NCBI RefSeq assembly: GCF_030816485.1
Contig: NZ_JAUSYC010000001.1
Coordinates: forward strand, 1,116,001-1,180,000
DNA: 64,000 nt
Direction of reading: 5' to 3'
Source: Arthrobacter sp. B1I2
GTDB taxonomy: Bacteria > Actinomycetota > Actinomycetes > Actinomycetales > Micrococcaceae
Shown here: in pieces, positions 24,135 through 31,702 of the stretch
Numbering within the stretch: the first letter of the stretch is position 1
Layout: every line of letters starts with the position of its first letter
Made by a program: the position numbers and the translations under genes
Notes under the pieces: model-generated
The model's input: the letters and a program-made list of their open reading frames with translations, nothing else
Told to the model about the DNA's origin: nothing
The model's database searches: none

Positions 24135-26501
24135 TCAGCGCCGGGTATTGCCGAAGCTGCGCAGCCGCAGCGAGTTGGCCACCACCAGGACTGAACTGGC
24201 CGCCATGGCCGCGCCGGCGATCATCGGATTGAGGAGTCCAAGGGCAGCCACCGGGATTCCCACCGCGTTGTAGAAGAACGCCCAGAACAGGTTGGTCTTG
24301 ATGGTGCCCAGGGTCTTCCGGGAAAGCTCAATGGCCTGCGCCACCTGGGCGAGGTCATTGCCCATCACCGTCAGGTCCGCGGCTTCGATGGCCACATCCG
24401 TTCCCGATCCCATGGCAATCCCGAGATCCGCCTGCGCGAGTGCCGCAGCGTCGTTGACGCCGTCTCCCGCCATGGCCACCGTGGCCCCGTGCGCCTGGAG
24501 TGTGCGTACTGCCTCCACCTTTCCTTCCGGCAGAACGCCGGCATAGACGTCGTCCGGAGCGATGCCGACGGCGGCAGCCACCCGGGCGGCAACGGCGGCG
24601 TTGTCCCCGGTCAACAGGATGGGCCGCAGCCCCAGCGCCTTCAGCCGGGCGACGGCGGCGGCGGAGCCTTCCTTGACGGTGTCCCTGAGGCTGATGATCC
24701 CGGCCGGCACTCCATCCACCGCGACGCAGATTGCCGTGGCGCCGCCTTCCTCGGCAGCTGCCAACTGCGCCTGCTGGCCGGTGTTCAGGACAATTCCTCC
24801 CTGCTCCAGCCAACCGCTCCGCCCAGCCATCACGTGCCTGCCCTCAACGGTTCCCCGCACTCCGCCGCCCGGGGCGGAACTGAAAGCCTGCACTGAAGGC
24901 AGGGTGCCGGCGTCGTCCGCTGTGTCTGCCAAACGTGCGGCAGAGGCTGCTGCCGCCGCAACGGCTCGGGCCACTGGGTGCTCGCTGGCGGCCTCGAGTG
25001 CTCCGGCGAGCCGGAGGACGTCCTGTTCGTCGAAACCCGGGAATGCCGTGGTGGCGTCAACGGCCAGGATGCCGGTGGTGACGGTCCCTGTCTTGTCCAG
25101 CAGGATGGTGTCCACGGTGCGTGTGTCTTCCAGGACCTGGGGGCCCTTGATCAGGATGCCCAGCTGGGCGCCACGGCCGGTGCCGGTCAGCAGGCCCACC
25201 GGGGTAGCCAGGCCAAGGGCGCACGGGCAGGCGATCACCAGCACCGCGACGGCGGCCGTGAACGCCTGCCGCAGCTGCCCGCCGTCGGCGCCTGGGCCGG
25301 AGATAAGCAGCCAAAGGACGAACGTCAGGGCGGCAACGGCCAGGACCACCGGTACGAAGACGGCGCTGATGCGGTCGGCCAGCCGTGCGATGGGGGCCTT
25401 ACCGGTCTGTGCCTGCGATACCAGGCGCGCCATCTGGGCCAGGGTGGTTTCGGAGCCGACGCGGGTTGCCCTGACCAGCAGGCGGCCGGAGGTGTTGAGG
25501 GTGGCACCCGTGACGCGGCTGTCCGGCCCCACTTCGACGGGGACCGATTCGCCGGTGACCAGGGAGGCATCCACGGCGGAGGCGCCGTCCACCACCACGC
25601 CATCGGTGGCGATCTTCTCGCCCGGGCGGACCACCAGGACGTCGCCCACCTGCAGCCGGTCGGCCGGGATCTTCTCTTCCAGGCCGCCGCGCAGGACGGT
25701 GGCGTCCTTGGCTCCCAAATTCAGCAGGGCCTGGAGGGCGTCGCCGGCCTTCTGCTTGGCGTTGGCCTCCAGGTACCGGCCCAGGAGCAGGAAGGTGGTG
25801 ACCACGGACGCCACCTCAAAGTACACGCCGCCGGACATGCCCTCCATGCCCGGGTGCTCCGTCATGCGCGGGTCCGCCACCAGCTGCCAGGCCGAGAACA
25901 GGTAGGCTGCGGCCACGCCGAGCGACACCAGGGTGTCCATGGTGGAGGCGAGATGGCGGGCATTGATTGCCGCCGCGCGGTGGAAGGGCCACGCCGCCCA
26001 CGTGACCACCGGCAGTGCCAGGACGGCCGCCACCCAGCCCCAGTTGGGGAACTGGAACGCCGGGACCATGCTGATGAGGAATACCGGGACGGTCAGGACC
26101 GCGGCGAGGATGAGGCGCGGACGGAGGGTGCGGGCAACGCCGGGCACTCGCTCTGCATGCTCGCTCGTTCCTCGCTCATACGCATGCCGCCGCAAGTACC
26201 CGACGTCGTCGCCCGCGGGCAACGTAGCGCCAGCGACTGCGTCGACCCGCGCATGACCCTGCTGGCGGACCGTCGCCTTGTATCCGGCTGCTTGCACCGT
26301 TGAGGTGAGCTGTTCGTCGGTGATGCCTTCGGGCACCGTGACGTAGGCCGACTCCAGTGGCAGGTTGACCGTTGCCGCCACGCCGTCGATCTTGCCGAGC
26401 TTCTTTTCCACCCGGTTCACGCAGGACGCGCAGGTCATGCCCTCAATGTCCAGTTCGACGACGCGGTTGCCCGGCGGGTGCAGCAGTTCTTGGTGGCTCA
26501 T
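24135..26501 (-). CDS. copA: Copper-exporting P1B-type ATPase
   Basis: At 788 residues, it has a heavy-metal-associated domain with GMTCASC (21-27), then eight membrane helices. The metal site CPC is in IACPCALGLATP (about 423). Actuator TGES, phosphorylation DKTGT (about 467), TGDN and GDGVNDAAAL are all present. It expels Cu(I). The linker after the HMA domain (about 84-120) is unusual: its DNA carries short GAGCGAG repeats and looks inserted in frame. The start ATG has little Shine-Dalgarno (GAAAGCTGAC). Third gene of csoR-copZ-copA; a 27-base gap follows copZ. Confidence 0.95.
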   Translation of the reverse strand: MSHQELLHPPGNRVVELDIEGMTCASCVNRVEKKLGKIDGVAATVNLPLESAYVTVPEGITDEQLTSTVQAAGYKATVRQQGHARVDAVAGATLPAGDDVGYLRRHAYERGTSEHAERVPGVARTLRPRLILAAVLTVPVFLISMVPAFQFPNWGWVAAVLALPVVTWAAWPFHRAAAINARHLASTMDTLVSLGVAAAYLFSAWQLVADPRMTEHPGMEGMSGGVYFEVASVVTTFLLLGRYLEANAKQKAGDALQALLNLGAKDATVLRGGLEEKIPADRLQVGDVLVVRPGEKIATDGVVVDGASAVDASLVTGESVPVEVGPDSRVTGATLNTSGRLLVRATRVGSETTLAQMARLVSQAQTGKAPIARLADRISAVFVPVVLAVAALTFVLWLLISGPGADGGQLRQAFTAAVAVLVIACPCALGLATPVGLLTGTGRGAQLGILIKGPQVLEDTRTVDTILLDKTGTVTTGILAVDATTAFPGFDEQDVLRLAGALEAASEHPVARAVAAAAASAARLADTADDAGTLPSVQAFSSAPGGGVRGTVEGRHVMAGRSGWLEQGGIVLNTGQQAQLAAAEEGGATAICVAVDGVPAGIISLRDTVKEGSAAAVARLKALGLRPILLTGDNAAVAARVAAAVGIAPDDVYAGVLPEGKVEAVRTLQAHGATVAMAGDGVNDAAALAQADLGIAMGSGTDVAIEAADLTVMGNDLAQVAQAIELSRKTLGTIKTNLFWAFFYNAVGIPVAALGLLNPMIAGAAMAASSVLVVANSLRLRSFGNTRR

Positions 26502-26528
26502 GTCAGCTTTCCGGCTTGAAAGGGTTTG

Positions 26529-26768
26529 CTAGGCCTCGTTGGCCACCACCAGGTAGCCCGCCTCGGCGACGGCCTCCCCGATGTCGGAGGCCGGGAGTTC
26601 CTTGCTTGAGGTGATGGTCACGGTGGAAACGCCGCCGGCGTTCAGGTCGACATCGACTGCTTCAACGCCTTCGATGGCTTCGAGCTCTTCGCTGACGGCC
26701 GACACGCAGTGCCCGCAGGTCATGCCGGAGACGCTGATGGTTGTGGTGGTGGGGGAGGTAGTGCTCAT
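26529..26768 (-). CDS. copZ: Copper chaperone CopZ (HMA domain)
   Basis: At 79 residues, one heavy-metal-associated domain with the ligand motif GMTCGHC (15-21) and the family end pattern DIGEAVAEAGY. It carries Cu(I) in the cytoplasm to CopA or CsoR. ATG 26768 was chosen because AAGGAG lies about 6 bases upstream and the Thr-rich leader then starts the protein; the longer open frame would overlap csoR. It lies between csoR and copA on the same strand. Confidence 0.92.
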   Translation of the reverse strand: MSTTSPTTTTISVSGMTCGHCVSAVSEELEAIEGVEAVDVDLNAGGVSTVTITSSKELPASDIGEAVAEAGYLVVANEA

Positions 26769-26820
26769 GGCTTGCTCCTTCATGTCCCGGCGGTGGCCGG
26801 GGCTTGGGTGTGGGTTGGTG

Positions 26821-27186
26821 TCAGCGGAGCAACCGGCCGATGGCGTCGGCAGCTTCCTTGACCTTCGCATCAATGGCGTCAGCGCGTGCTTCCGGGTCCG
26901 GTTCGGAGGCTGCACCCACCACGCAGTGGCCGATGTGTTCCTCGACCAGCCCGAGGCTGACTGCATGGAGGGCCTTGGTAACGGCGGCAACCTGGGTGAG
27001 GATGTCGATGCAGTACTTGTCCTCATCCACCATCCGGGCAATGCCCCGTACCTGCCCCTCAATGCGCTTCAGGCGCCGAAGGTACGCGTCCTTGTTTCCC
27101 GTATAGCCGTGGTGGGGTGCGGCGCCGGTTCCGCTGGCCGCTGATTCGGCTGCCACGGCCGCGACGGCTTCTTCAATAGCGTCCAT
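26821..27186 (-). CDS. csoR: Copper-sensing repressor CsoR
   Basis: At 121 residues, an all-helical CsoR/RcnR fold with Cu(I) ligands Cys59 (DKYC), His84 and Cys88 (VEEHIGHC). The DNA-contact helix LRRLKRIEGQVRGIARM is present. Copper binding releases the repressor from its GC-box operators; two such boxes lie just upstream at 27198-27238, so the operon is self-regulated. ATG 27186 was chosen because longer starts would run over the operators. A roughly 25-residue Ala-rich N-terminal extension precedes the core. Confidence 0.93.
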   Translation of the reverse strand: MDAIEEAVAAVAAESAASGTGAAPHHGYTGNKDAYLRRLKRIEGQVRGIARMVDEDKYCIDILTQVAAVTKALHAVSLGLVEEHIGHCVVGAASEPDPEARADAIDAKVKEAADAIGRLLR

Positions 27187-27197
27187 ACCGCAACGAT

Positions 27198-27238
27198 ATA
27201 CCCCGTGGGGGTATAAAGGCAAGTACCCCGGAGGGGTA
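27198..27238 (-). promoter_or_regulatory. Two CsoR operators
   Basis: ATACCCCGTGGGGGTAT (27198-27214) and TACCCCGGAGGGGTA (27224-27238) match the known CsoR box, runs of C and G around a 3-base centre. They lie 12 and 38 bases upstream of the csoR ATG, with a 26-base centre-to-centre spacing. They should overlap the csoR-copZ-copA promoter. Confidence 0.85.
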
Positions 27239-27295
27239 TCTGGAGGCAAGTTCTTATCGCGGGCCCCAACAACCGTGCAGCTGCAGTCAGGGCAC

Positions 27296-27340
27296 AAAAA
27301 AGCTCCGGAGTGCGTTATTGGGGGATACGCACTCCGGAGC
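27296..27340 (-). terminator. Very strong minus-strand intrinsic terminator
   Basis: GCTCCGGAGTGCGT pairs perfectly with ACGCACTCCGGAGC, and on the minus strand the stem is followed by TTTTTT (27301-27296). The loop contains CCCCC. It lies about 150 bases past the universal-stress gene. Apart from this and a GCTTTA/TAAAGC hairpin near 27439-27455, nothing was seen in 27240-27491. It may end a long 3' UTR or a small RNA. Confidence 0.85.
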
Positions 27341-27491
27341 AGCTCTTGGGCAATTCCGGCTTCCACCGGGTGGATCGGTCTTGCTTGAATTAGCTTACTG
27401 GCTGGCACCGGCACTGCGCCAGCGGTGCGAATAACTACTTTCGCTTTACTTTAAAGCGGGCCGTCAGGGTATTGGCTTCCGCTTCCGCCGC

Positions 27492-28004
27492 TCATGGCCT
27501 GTCCACATGTGCGGGCATCCGGTAGGGAACCACCAGCACCGGCCGGCTCTGGTGGTGGCTTAACCACGCCCCCACCGATCCGTTGAGAGCCTCCGAGAGC
27601 CGGTGCGCGAAACCCCGTTCGGAGGTGCCCACAATGATCAATGGTGCGTCCATCTCGGCTGCCAGCTGCCCCAGGGCGCGGGCAGGGTCCCCGGTCAAGG
27701 TGCGGAAGGACCACTGCAGCGGCGCGCCGTCGGACGGCAGCATGCCCACGGCGGCCTGGACCTGCGCTTCCAACTCCCTTGTCAGCGCCAGCATGTCGTC
27801 GTTTGCGTCCGGGTGCCGGGACAGCCGGTGGGCGGAGCGGGCCGGGTCCCATTCCACCAGGTAGCTGGCTTCGTCCACATACGCACAGACCAGGGGCGTG
27901 CACAATCGGGCAGCCAGGGTGGCCGCGGCCCGGAGAACCTCCGGGTGCTGTTTGGGCATGATCCCCACCAGCAGCGGGCCGCCGTCGAAGTCTTCCCATG
28001 TCAT
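27492..28004 (-). CDS. Universal stress protein (UspA-like)
   Basis: This 170-residue single Usp domain starts at the first strand (PLLVGIMPKQHPEVLRAAATLA) and ends with the nucleotide-loop region IIVGTSERGFAHRLSEALNGSVGAWLSHHQSRPVLVVPY. In ATP-binding members this is GxxGxxxxxxGS; here GTSERGF...GSV keeps part of the pattern, so ATP binding is uncertain. The 5' flank contains no other gene before the sortase stop 81 bases away. General stress role by family. Confidence 0.8.
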   Translation of the reverse strand: MTWEDFDGGPLLVGIMPKQHPEVLRAAATLAARLCTPLVCAYVDEASYLVEWDPARSAHRLSRHPDANDDMLALTRELEAQVQAAVGMLPSDGAPLQWSFRTLTGDPARALGQLAAEMDAPLIIVGTSERGFAHRLSEALNGSVGAWLSHHQSRPVLVVPYRMPAHVDRP

Positions 28005-28085
28005 GCTGCCAATTGTCCGCCCGCCGGGGCGGTGTGAACAGGTACCTTGGGCCCGTCAACTCCCGCCAGCGCCGGCCCGGAGACG

Positions 28086-28883
28086 CTAGGAAACACTGGG
28101 GTATGCGGTGACCACAACGTTCTTGCCCCACGGATCCTCCGTGTAGCAGCTGATGAGGACAAGCCGGTTGGGCACCATGTCCCAGACGGGACTGTCCTTG
28201 AGGCTGGACTTCAGGTACGTCGTGATGCTGTCCACCCGGTAGCTGATGGTTCCGGCCGCCGTTTCCACATCCAGCCGGTCACCGACTGCTGCTGCTGAGC
28301 TGAGGTGGTTGAAGGGCGCGTCCGCGCCTTCCCAGCTGTGGCCCACCACGTAGGTGGTGTTGCCGGAGCCCCGGCCCGGAACCCCGAACGGTGTCAGCCA
28401 GTATCCGTCCTTGGTGGCAGGCGGCTCGATGGTCCGGCTGGATTGGGCATCGCCGTCCAGGTCCAGCGGATGGATGGCAACATCGAAGGCGGCCGACGGG
28501 TAGTGGATATGGACGGGCTGGGCAGCCGCGGGAAGTTCGGGTCCTGCAGGCGCCTCCGCTGCAGTCCCGCCAGGGGCCTCGGCTGTTGCGGCCTGATTCT
28601 GTGCCGTGGCGTCGTGTGCCGCCATACCATTCGGTGTGCCGGTCCCCGCTATCGGAGCCGCCCCGCCGGCGGAAGCAGGGCCGCCGGGAACCAGGGCGGC
28701 CGACGCAGGGGCCTCCGTTGCCGGCGGCGGTGCCGGGTGAAACAGGGGAGCGCCGAGGGTGAACGACAGGAAGGCGAGGACGCCACAGAACAGGATGGCA
28801 ACGTCACCGGTGTTCCATCGGCGCCAGGCGCGCCGCCAAGCCCCCGGCGTGGGGGCTGCGTGCCGGCTTCGATCCTGGCGCAT
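28086..28883 (-). CDS. Sortase (class E/F-like)
   Basis: At 265 residues, a basic cytoplasmic N-terminus, one membrane helix (about 28-45), a Pro/Ala-rich wall-spanning linker, and a sortase domain from about 115. Catalytic His182 lies in VVGHSWEG and Cys246 in LISCYTED. The Arg that normally follows the Cys by about eight residues is not in place: the segment reads PWGKNVVVTA, with Lys nearby. Transpeptidase that joins exported proteins to peptidoglycan. GAGGAG precedes ATG 28883. It follows a gene for a likely substrate on the same strand. Confidence 0.85.
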   Translation of the reverse strand: MRQDRSRHAAPTPGAWRRAWRRWNTGDVAILFCGVLAFLSFTLGAPLFHPAPPPATEAPASAALVPGGPASAGGAAPIAGTGTPNGMAAHDATAQNQAATAEAPGGTAAEAPAGPELPAAAQPVHIHYPSAAFDVAIHPLDLDGDAQSSRTIEPPATKDGYWLTPFGVPGRGSGNTTYVVGHSWEGADAPFNHLSSAAAVGDRLDVETAAGTISYRVDSITTYLKSSLKDSPVWDMVPNRLVLISCYTEDPWGKNVVVTAYPSVS

Positions 28884-28912
28884 GGCACTCCTCACGGGTC
28901 GGGCGGGGTTGG

Positions 28913-28953
28913 AAGGAAGGCGTCCTGCCGGGCACTGGCAGGACGCCTTCCTT
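28913..28953 (-). terminator. Perfect hairpin between sortase and its likely substrate gene
   Basis: AAGGAAGGCGTCCTGCC pairs with GGCAGGACGCCTTCCTT around GGGCACT. It is a 17-pair stem with A/T-rich ends, placed 33 bases past the substrate stop. It would lower transcription into the sortase gene. Confidence 0.8.
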
Positions 28954-28986
28954 GTCAAGGGGCCACGTGTTGTGGCCGTTTGCGGG

Positions 28987-29679
28987 CTACCCGCCGGTGT
29001 GCAGCAGACGCGGCCGGCGGCGTACTGCCACCGCTGCTCCCGCTGCGGCCAGTGCCGCTGCGCCGGCAAGCCAGCCCGGACCGGCGTCCGGTGCTCCAAC
29101 CGCCGTCTGCGCGTTGTAGCCCTGGTTCGTGCCGACGCTGACGGGGGCTGCCGCGGGGGCAGCCTTGGGTGCTGCCTTCGGTGCGGCGGCAACCTGCTTG
29201 GCCGGTGCGGGCTGGGCGGTTACAGTAGCCGTGGCCACTTCGGCCGGGGCTTCCACCGATGGGGTTTCCGCTATGGCTTCCGTCAGCGGTTGCACCACGG
29301 GCTGCTCCGGCACAGAATTATCGACGACGACGGGCTGCTCCACCACGGGCTGGTCGACGACCACGGGCTCCTCGGCGGGAGGCGTCACGGGAGTATCGAC
29401 GACGACGGGTGGCGCCGGGACCGTCGCAACACAGCCGTTCGCGAAAATGGCCTTGCCAGTGTCCCAGTTCAGGCCGTCCGGGAGCCCCTCACCCGGTGGG
29501 ATGATGTCCCCGTCGTGCCGGTCGTGACCCTCGAATCCGGAACTCGAGATGCTCACGGTTAAGTAGCCGTTCCCAACGGCGTGGCAGAAGGATTTGTTGT
29601 TGTTGTCCGCGGTGGCGGGGGCAGCGACGGCCAGTGCCGCCAAGCCCACGGCGCCCAGAGTGGCTAAGGTGCGTTTCAT
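28987..29679 (-). CDS. Cell-wall-anchored protein, candidate sortase substrate
   Basis: At 230 residues: signal peptide to ATA (about 24); a small Cys/His domain (25-83) with FCHAVGNG, GHDRHDGDIIPP and NGC; a long Pro/Val repeat stalk with VVVDQPV/VVEQPV units (88-130); an Ala/Pro/Lys stretch; then the wall-sorting region. The C-terminus has NAQTA (189-193), a hydrophobic helix (about 201-219) and RRRPR. That is the layout of a sortase signal, but without LPxTG or LAxTG. The adjacent sortase gene supports the call. ATG 29679 follows GGGGAGA. Confidence 0.75.
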   Translation of the reverse strand: MKRTLATLGAVGLAALAVAAPATADNNNKSFCHAVGNGYLTVSISSSGFEGHDRHDGDIIPPGEGLPDGLNWDTGKAIFANGCVATVPAPPVVVDTPVTPPAEEPVVVDQPVVEQPVVVDNSVPEQPVVQPLTEAIAETPSVEAPAEVATATVTAQPAPAKQVAAAPKAAPKAAPAAAPVSVGTNQGYNAQTAVGAPDAGPGWLAGAAALAAAGAAVAVRRRPRLLHTGG

Positions 29680-29956
29680 GTTGTCTCCCCATATTTGTGT
29701 GAAACGGACCATGGTGGGGAAAGGCCAGCGGTGGCACCGTTTGCCCCAGCAGCACGGTCAGCTTGCTTGAGATTTCAGGCTAGGGGCGCCGCTTGGGGCA
29801 GTCGCCAGTAGGCGATACTCGTCTTTTCCTGGCTTTTAGGTGCGGTGTTACTTGTGGGTACCCGAATAATCCACACAGCTACTTGCTGCCTGCACAAGTC
29901 CTTGTAGCCATTCCCGGCCCGACCTAACGTTGAACCAGGCGACGAAAGGGTGCGTC

Positions 29957-30157
29957 ATGGAAATCTTCATGTGGTGGCTGGACCTGGATCTTGAGAGCAA
30001 GGAATGGCTGCGCGAAAACCTGCGCGCCGAGGAACTGCCGCTCCCGGTCCTGCAGGGGATCGCCGAAGCCGGCGGACCCCACCCCGGCAACCCGGCCGCC
30101 GTGCTGACCGCCGCGGACTGGGACTTCATCCAGACACAGTCCGAGTTCGTGGACTGA
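29957..30157 (+). CDS. Small acidic Trp-rich protein of unknown function
   Basis: This 66-residue protein begins MEIFMWWLDLDLESKEWLREN and is strongly acidic with several Trp. A start ATG at 29957 is preceded by GAAAGGG 6 bases away. No known domain recognised. The coding frame has the usual high third-position GC of the neighbours (for example CTGCGCGAAAACCTGCGC), which supports translation. The roughly 280 bases upstream hold the promoters of this gene and of the sortase substrate. Confidence 0.6.
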   Translation: MEIFMWWLDLDLESKEWLRENLRAEELPLPVLQGIAEAGGPHPGNPAAVLTAADWDFIQTQSEFVD

Positions 30158-30247
30158 CTCCTGCCGAGTAGATTGGCTCCTCTACCTACACCACTGGGGA
30201 GCTGGGGGGGCTGACAACCGTTGCGCAGCGGCCCATCCGGTGGTTGC

Positions 30248-31357
30248 ATGGTCCGCATGGCAACGGCGGCAGAATCATTTGTCCTGGCAATCGGGACCAA
30301 AAAAGGGCTGTGGCTGGCCACGAGCCGGGACAGGCAGGAGTGGTCCTTCACCGGTCCCCACTTTTTGATGGCGGAGATTCCCAGCATCGGGATCGATACC
30401 CGGGAAGGCCGCACCCGGATCCTGGTGGGGGTCCGCAGCCCGCACTGGGGACCCACGGTTGCACATTCCGATGACCTCGGCGCCACCTGGACCGAGCCGG
30501 AGCAGGGCGCCATCACGTTTCCCGGGGATACCGGGGCAGCAGTGGAGCGCGTGTGGCAGATTTACCCGGACGCCGAGTCCCGTCCCGGGGTTGTGTGGGC
30601 GGGAGCCGAGCCCATTTCCGTCTGGAAATCCACGGACGGCGGAGAGCACTTCGAGCTGAACCGCGGCCTGTGGGACCACCCGCACCGCAGTGACTGGGGA
30701 GCAGGCTACGGCGGTGCGGCGGCGCATTCGATCGTGGTGGACCCGGCGGGCGAAACGGTGCACGTTGCCATGAGTACCGGCGGCGTTTACCGTTCGCTCG
30801 ACGGCGGCACCTCCTGGGAGCCGCGCAACAAGGGCATCTCGGCCTACTTCATGCCGGATCCCAATCCGGAGTTCGGCCAGTGCGTCCACAAGATCGCCGC
30901 GGACGCCGCAGTGGCGGGACGCCTCTACGCCCAAAACCATCACGGGGTCTACCGTACGGACGATAACGCAGACAGCTGGAACTCCATTGCGGCGGGCCTG
31001 CCGGCAGACTTCGGCTTCGTGATGCTCACCCATCCCCGCCGGGACGGCACCGCCTGGGTTGTTCCACTGAAGGCCGACGGCGAACGCATCCCTCCGGACG
31101 GAAAGCTCGCGGTCCACCGCACGGATGACGCCGGGAACACCTGGAAGCGGCTCAGCAGCGGACTCCCTGAGCACGAATACAACAGCGTGCTTCGGGACGC
31201 GGCGTCGGTGGACACCGCAGAACCCGCCGGGGTGTACTTCGGTACGCGGGGCGGGACGGTCTACGCGAGTGCGGACGAAGGGGAAACGTTCCGGGAGGTG
31301 GCTTCCCACCTGCCGGATGTCCTGTGCGTCAGGGCGGCCGTGGTGGCCGGTGCCTGA
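30248..31357 (+). CDS. BNR/sialidase-like beta-propeller protein
   Basis: At 369 residues, repeated Asp-box motifs of the S-x-D-x-G-x-T-W type (SDDLGATW, STDGGEHF, SLDGGTSW, TDDNADSW, TDDAGNTW, SADEGETF) define a six-bladed propeller as in sialidases and BNR proteins. No signal peptide, so cytoplasmic. A catalytic Arg triad is not evident; a true sialidase activity is doubtful. The start is uncertain: ATG 30248 is used, ATG 30257 and TTG 30221 are alternatives. The stop overlaps the following ubiquitin-like gene by 8 bases, so the two are translated together. Confidence 0.8.
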   Translation: MVRMATAAESFVLAIGTKKGLWLATSRDRQEWSFTGPHFLMAEIPSIGIDTREGRTRILVGVRSPHWGPTVAHSDDLGATWTEPEQGAITFPGDTGAAVERVWQIYPDAESRPGVVWAGAEPISVWKSTDGGEHFELNRGLWDHPHRSDWGAGYGGAAAHSIVVDPAGETVHVAMSTGGVYRSLDGGTSWEPRNKGISAYFMPDPNPEFGQCVHKIAADAAVAGRLYAQNHHGVYRTDDNADSWNSIAAGLPADFGFVMLTHPRRDGTAWVVPLKADGERIPPDGKLAVHRTDDAGNTWKRLSSGLPEHEYNSVLRDAASVDTAEPAGVYFGTRGGTVYASADEGETFREVASHLPDVLCVRAAVVAGA

Positions 31358-31637
31358 GATTTCGCTGCTGCTGCCCAGCGTCCTGCAGCCCCTGGCCGGC
31401 GGGCGGTCCGTGCTGACTGCGCCCGCTGACGGGCCGGTGACGGTGGCGCGCCTGCTTGATGCGGTTGCCTCCGACTATGCCGTGCTGGGCCGGCGGCTCC
31501 GCGACGAGACGGGCGCACTGCGCAGGTTCGTCAACATTTACGTGGACGGTGATGAGGTGCGGCGGCTCCAGGGACTGGATACCCAGGTAGCACCCGGCCA
31601 GGAGGTCCTGGTGATCCAGTCCGTTGCCGGCGGCTGA
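31350..31637 (+). CDS. MoaD/ThiS-like ubiquitin-fold protein
   Basis: This 95-residue beta-grasp protein has the MoaD/ThiS end VAPGQEVLVIQSVAGG, with the terminal Gly-Gly that E1-like enzymes adenylate. The middle DGDEVRRLQGLDTQV matches the usual turn. No MoeB/ThiF E1, MoaE or ThiG gene is nearby. The GTG start lies inside the upstream propeller gene, whose stop overlaps by 8 bases. It could be a sulfur carrier or a protein modifier acting with the propeller; the pairing is seen, the function is inference. Confidence 0.8.
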   Translation: MPEISLLLPSVLQPLAGGRSVLTAPADGPVTVARLLDAVASDYAVLGRRLRDETGALRRFVNIYVDGDEVRRLQGLDTQVAPGQEVLVIQSVAGG

Positions 31638-31656
31638 CCGGGAAGTGGGCAAGGCG

Positions 31657-31684
31657 GCGGGCAGCCCTTACTGGCTACGCCCGC
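31657..31684 (+). terminator. Hairpin between convergent genes
   Basis: GCGGGC-AGCC pairs with GGCT-AC-GCCCGC with one small bulge, 20 bases past the ubiquitin-like gene. No U tract; tentative. Confidence 0.4.
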
Positions 31685-31702
31685 AGCCCAACGGCCATCT
31701 CC

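Noticed and set aside
24978-26303. Open frame of about 441 codons opposite copA
   Set aside because: It is a frame shadow of copA; the translation is Gly/Gln/His/Arg low-complexity.
27296-27340. 6C small RNA
   Set aside because: Only one hairpin has a C-rich loop (five C) and no second C-rich hairpin was found upstream on that strand. Kept as a terminator and a possible RNA.
28146-28200. Full loss of sortase activity by missing Arg
   Set aside because: His and Cys are intact and the fold looks complete; a different Arg or Lys may serve, so it is not called a pseudogene.
29290-29420. Repeated GTCGACGAC-like units
   Set aside because: They encode the Pro/Val stalk of the wall protein and are not an independent repeat element.
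29848-30516. Open frame of about 222 codons on the minus strand opposite the small Trp-rich gene
   Set aside because: It overlaps two plus-strand genes with better start signals, and its product is Ser/Arg-rich with no pattern.
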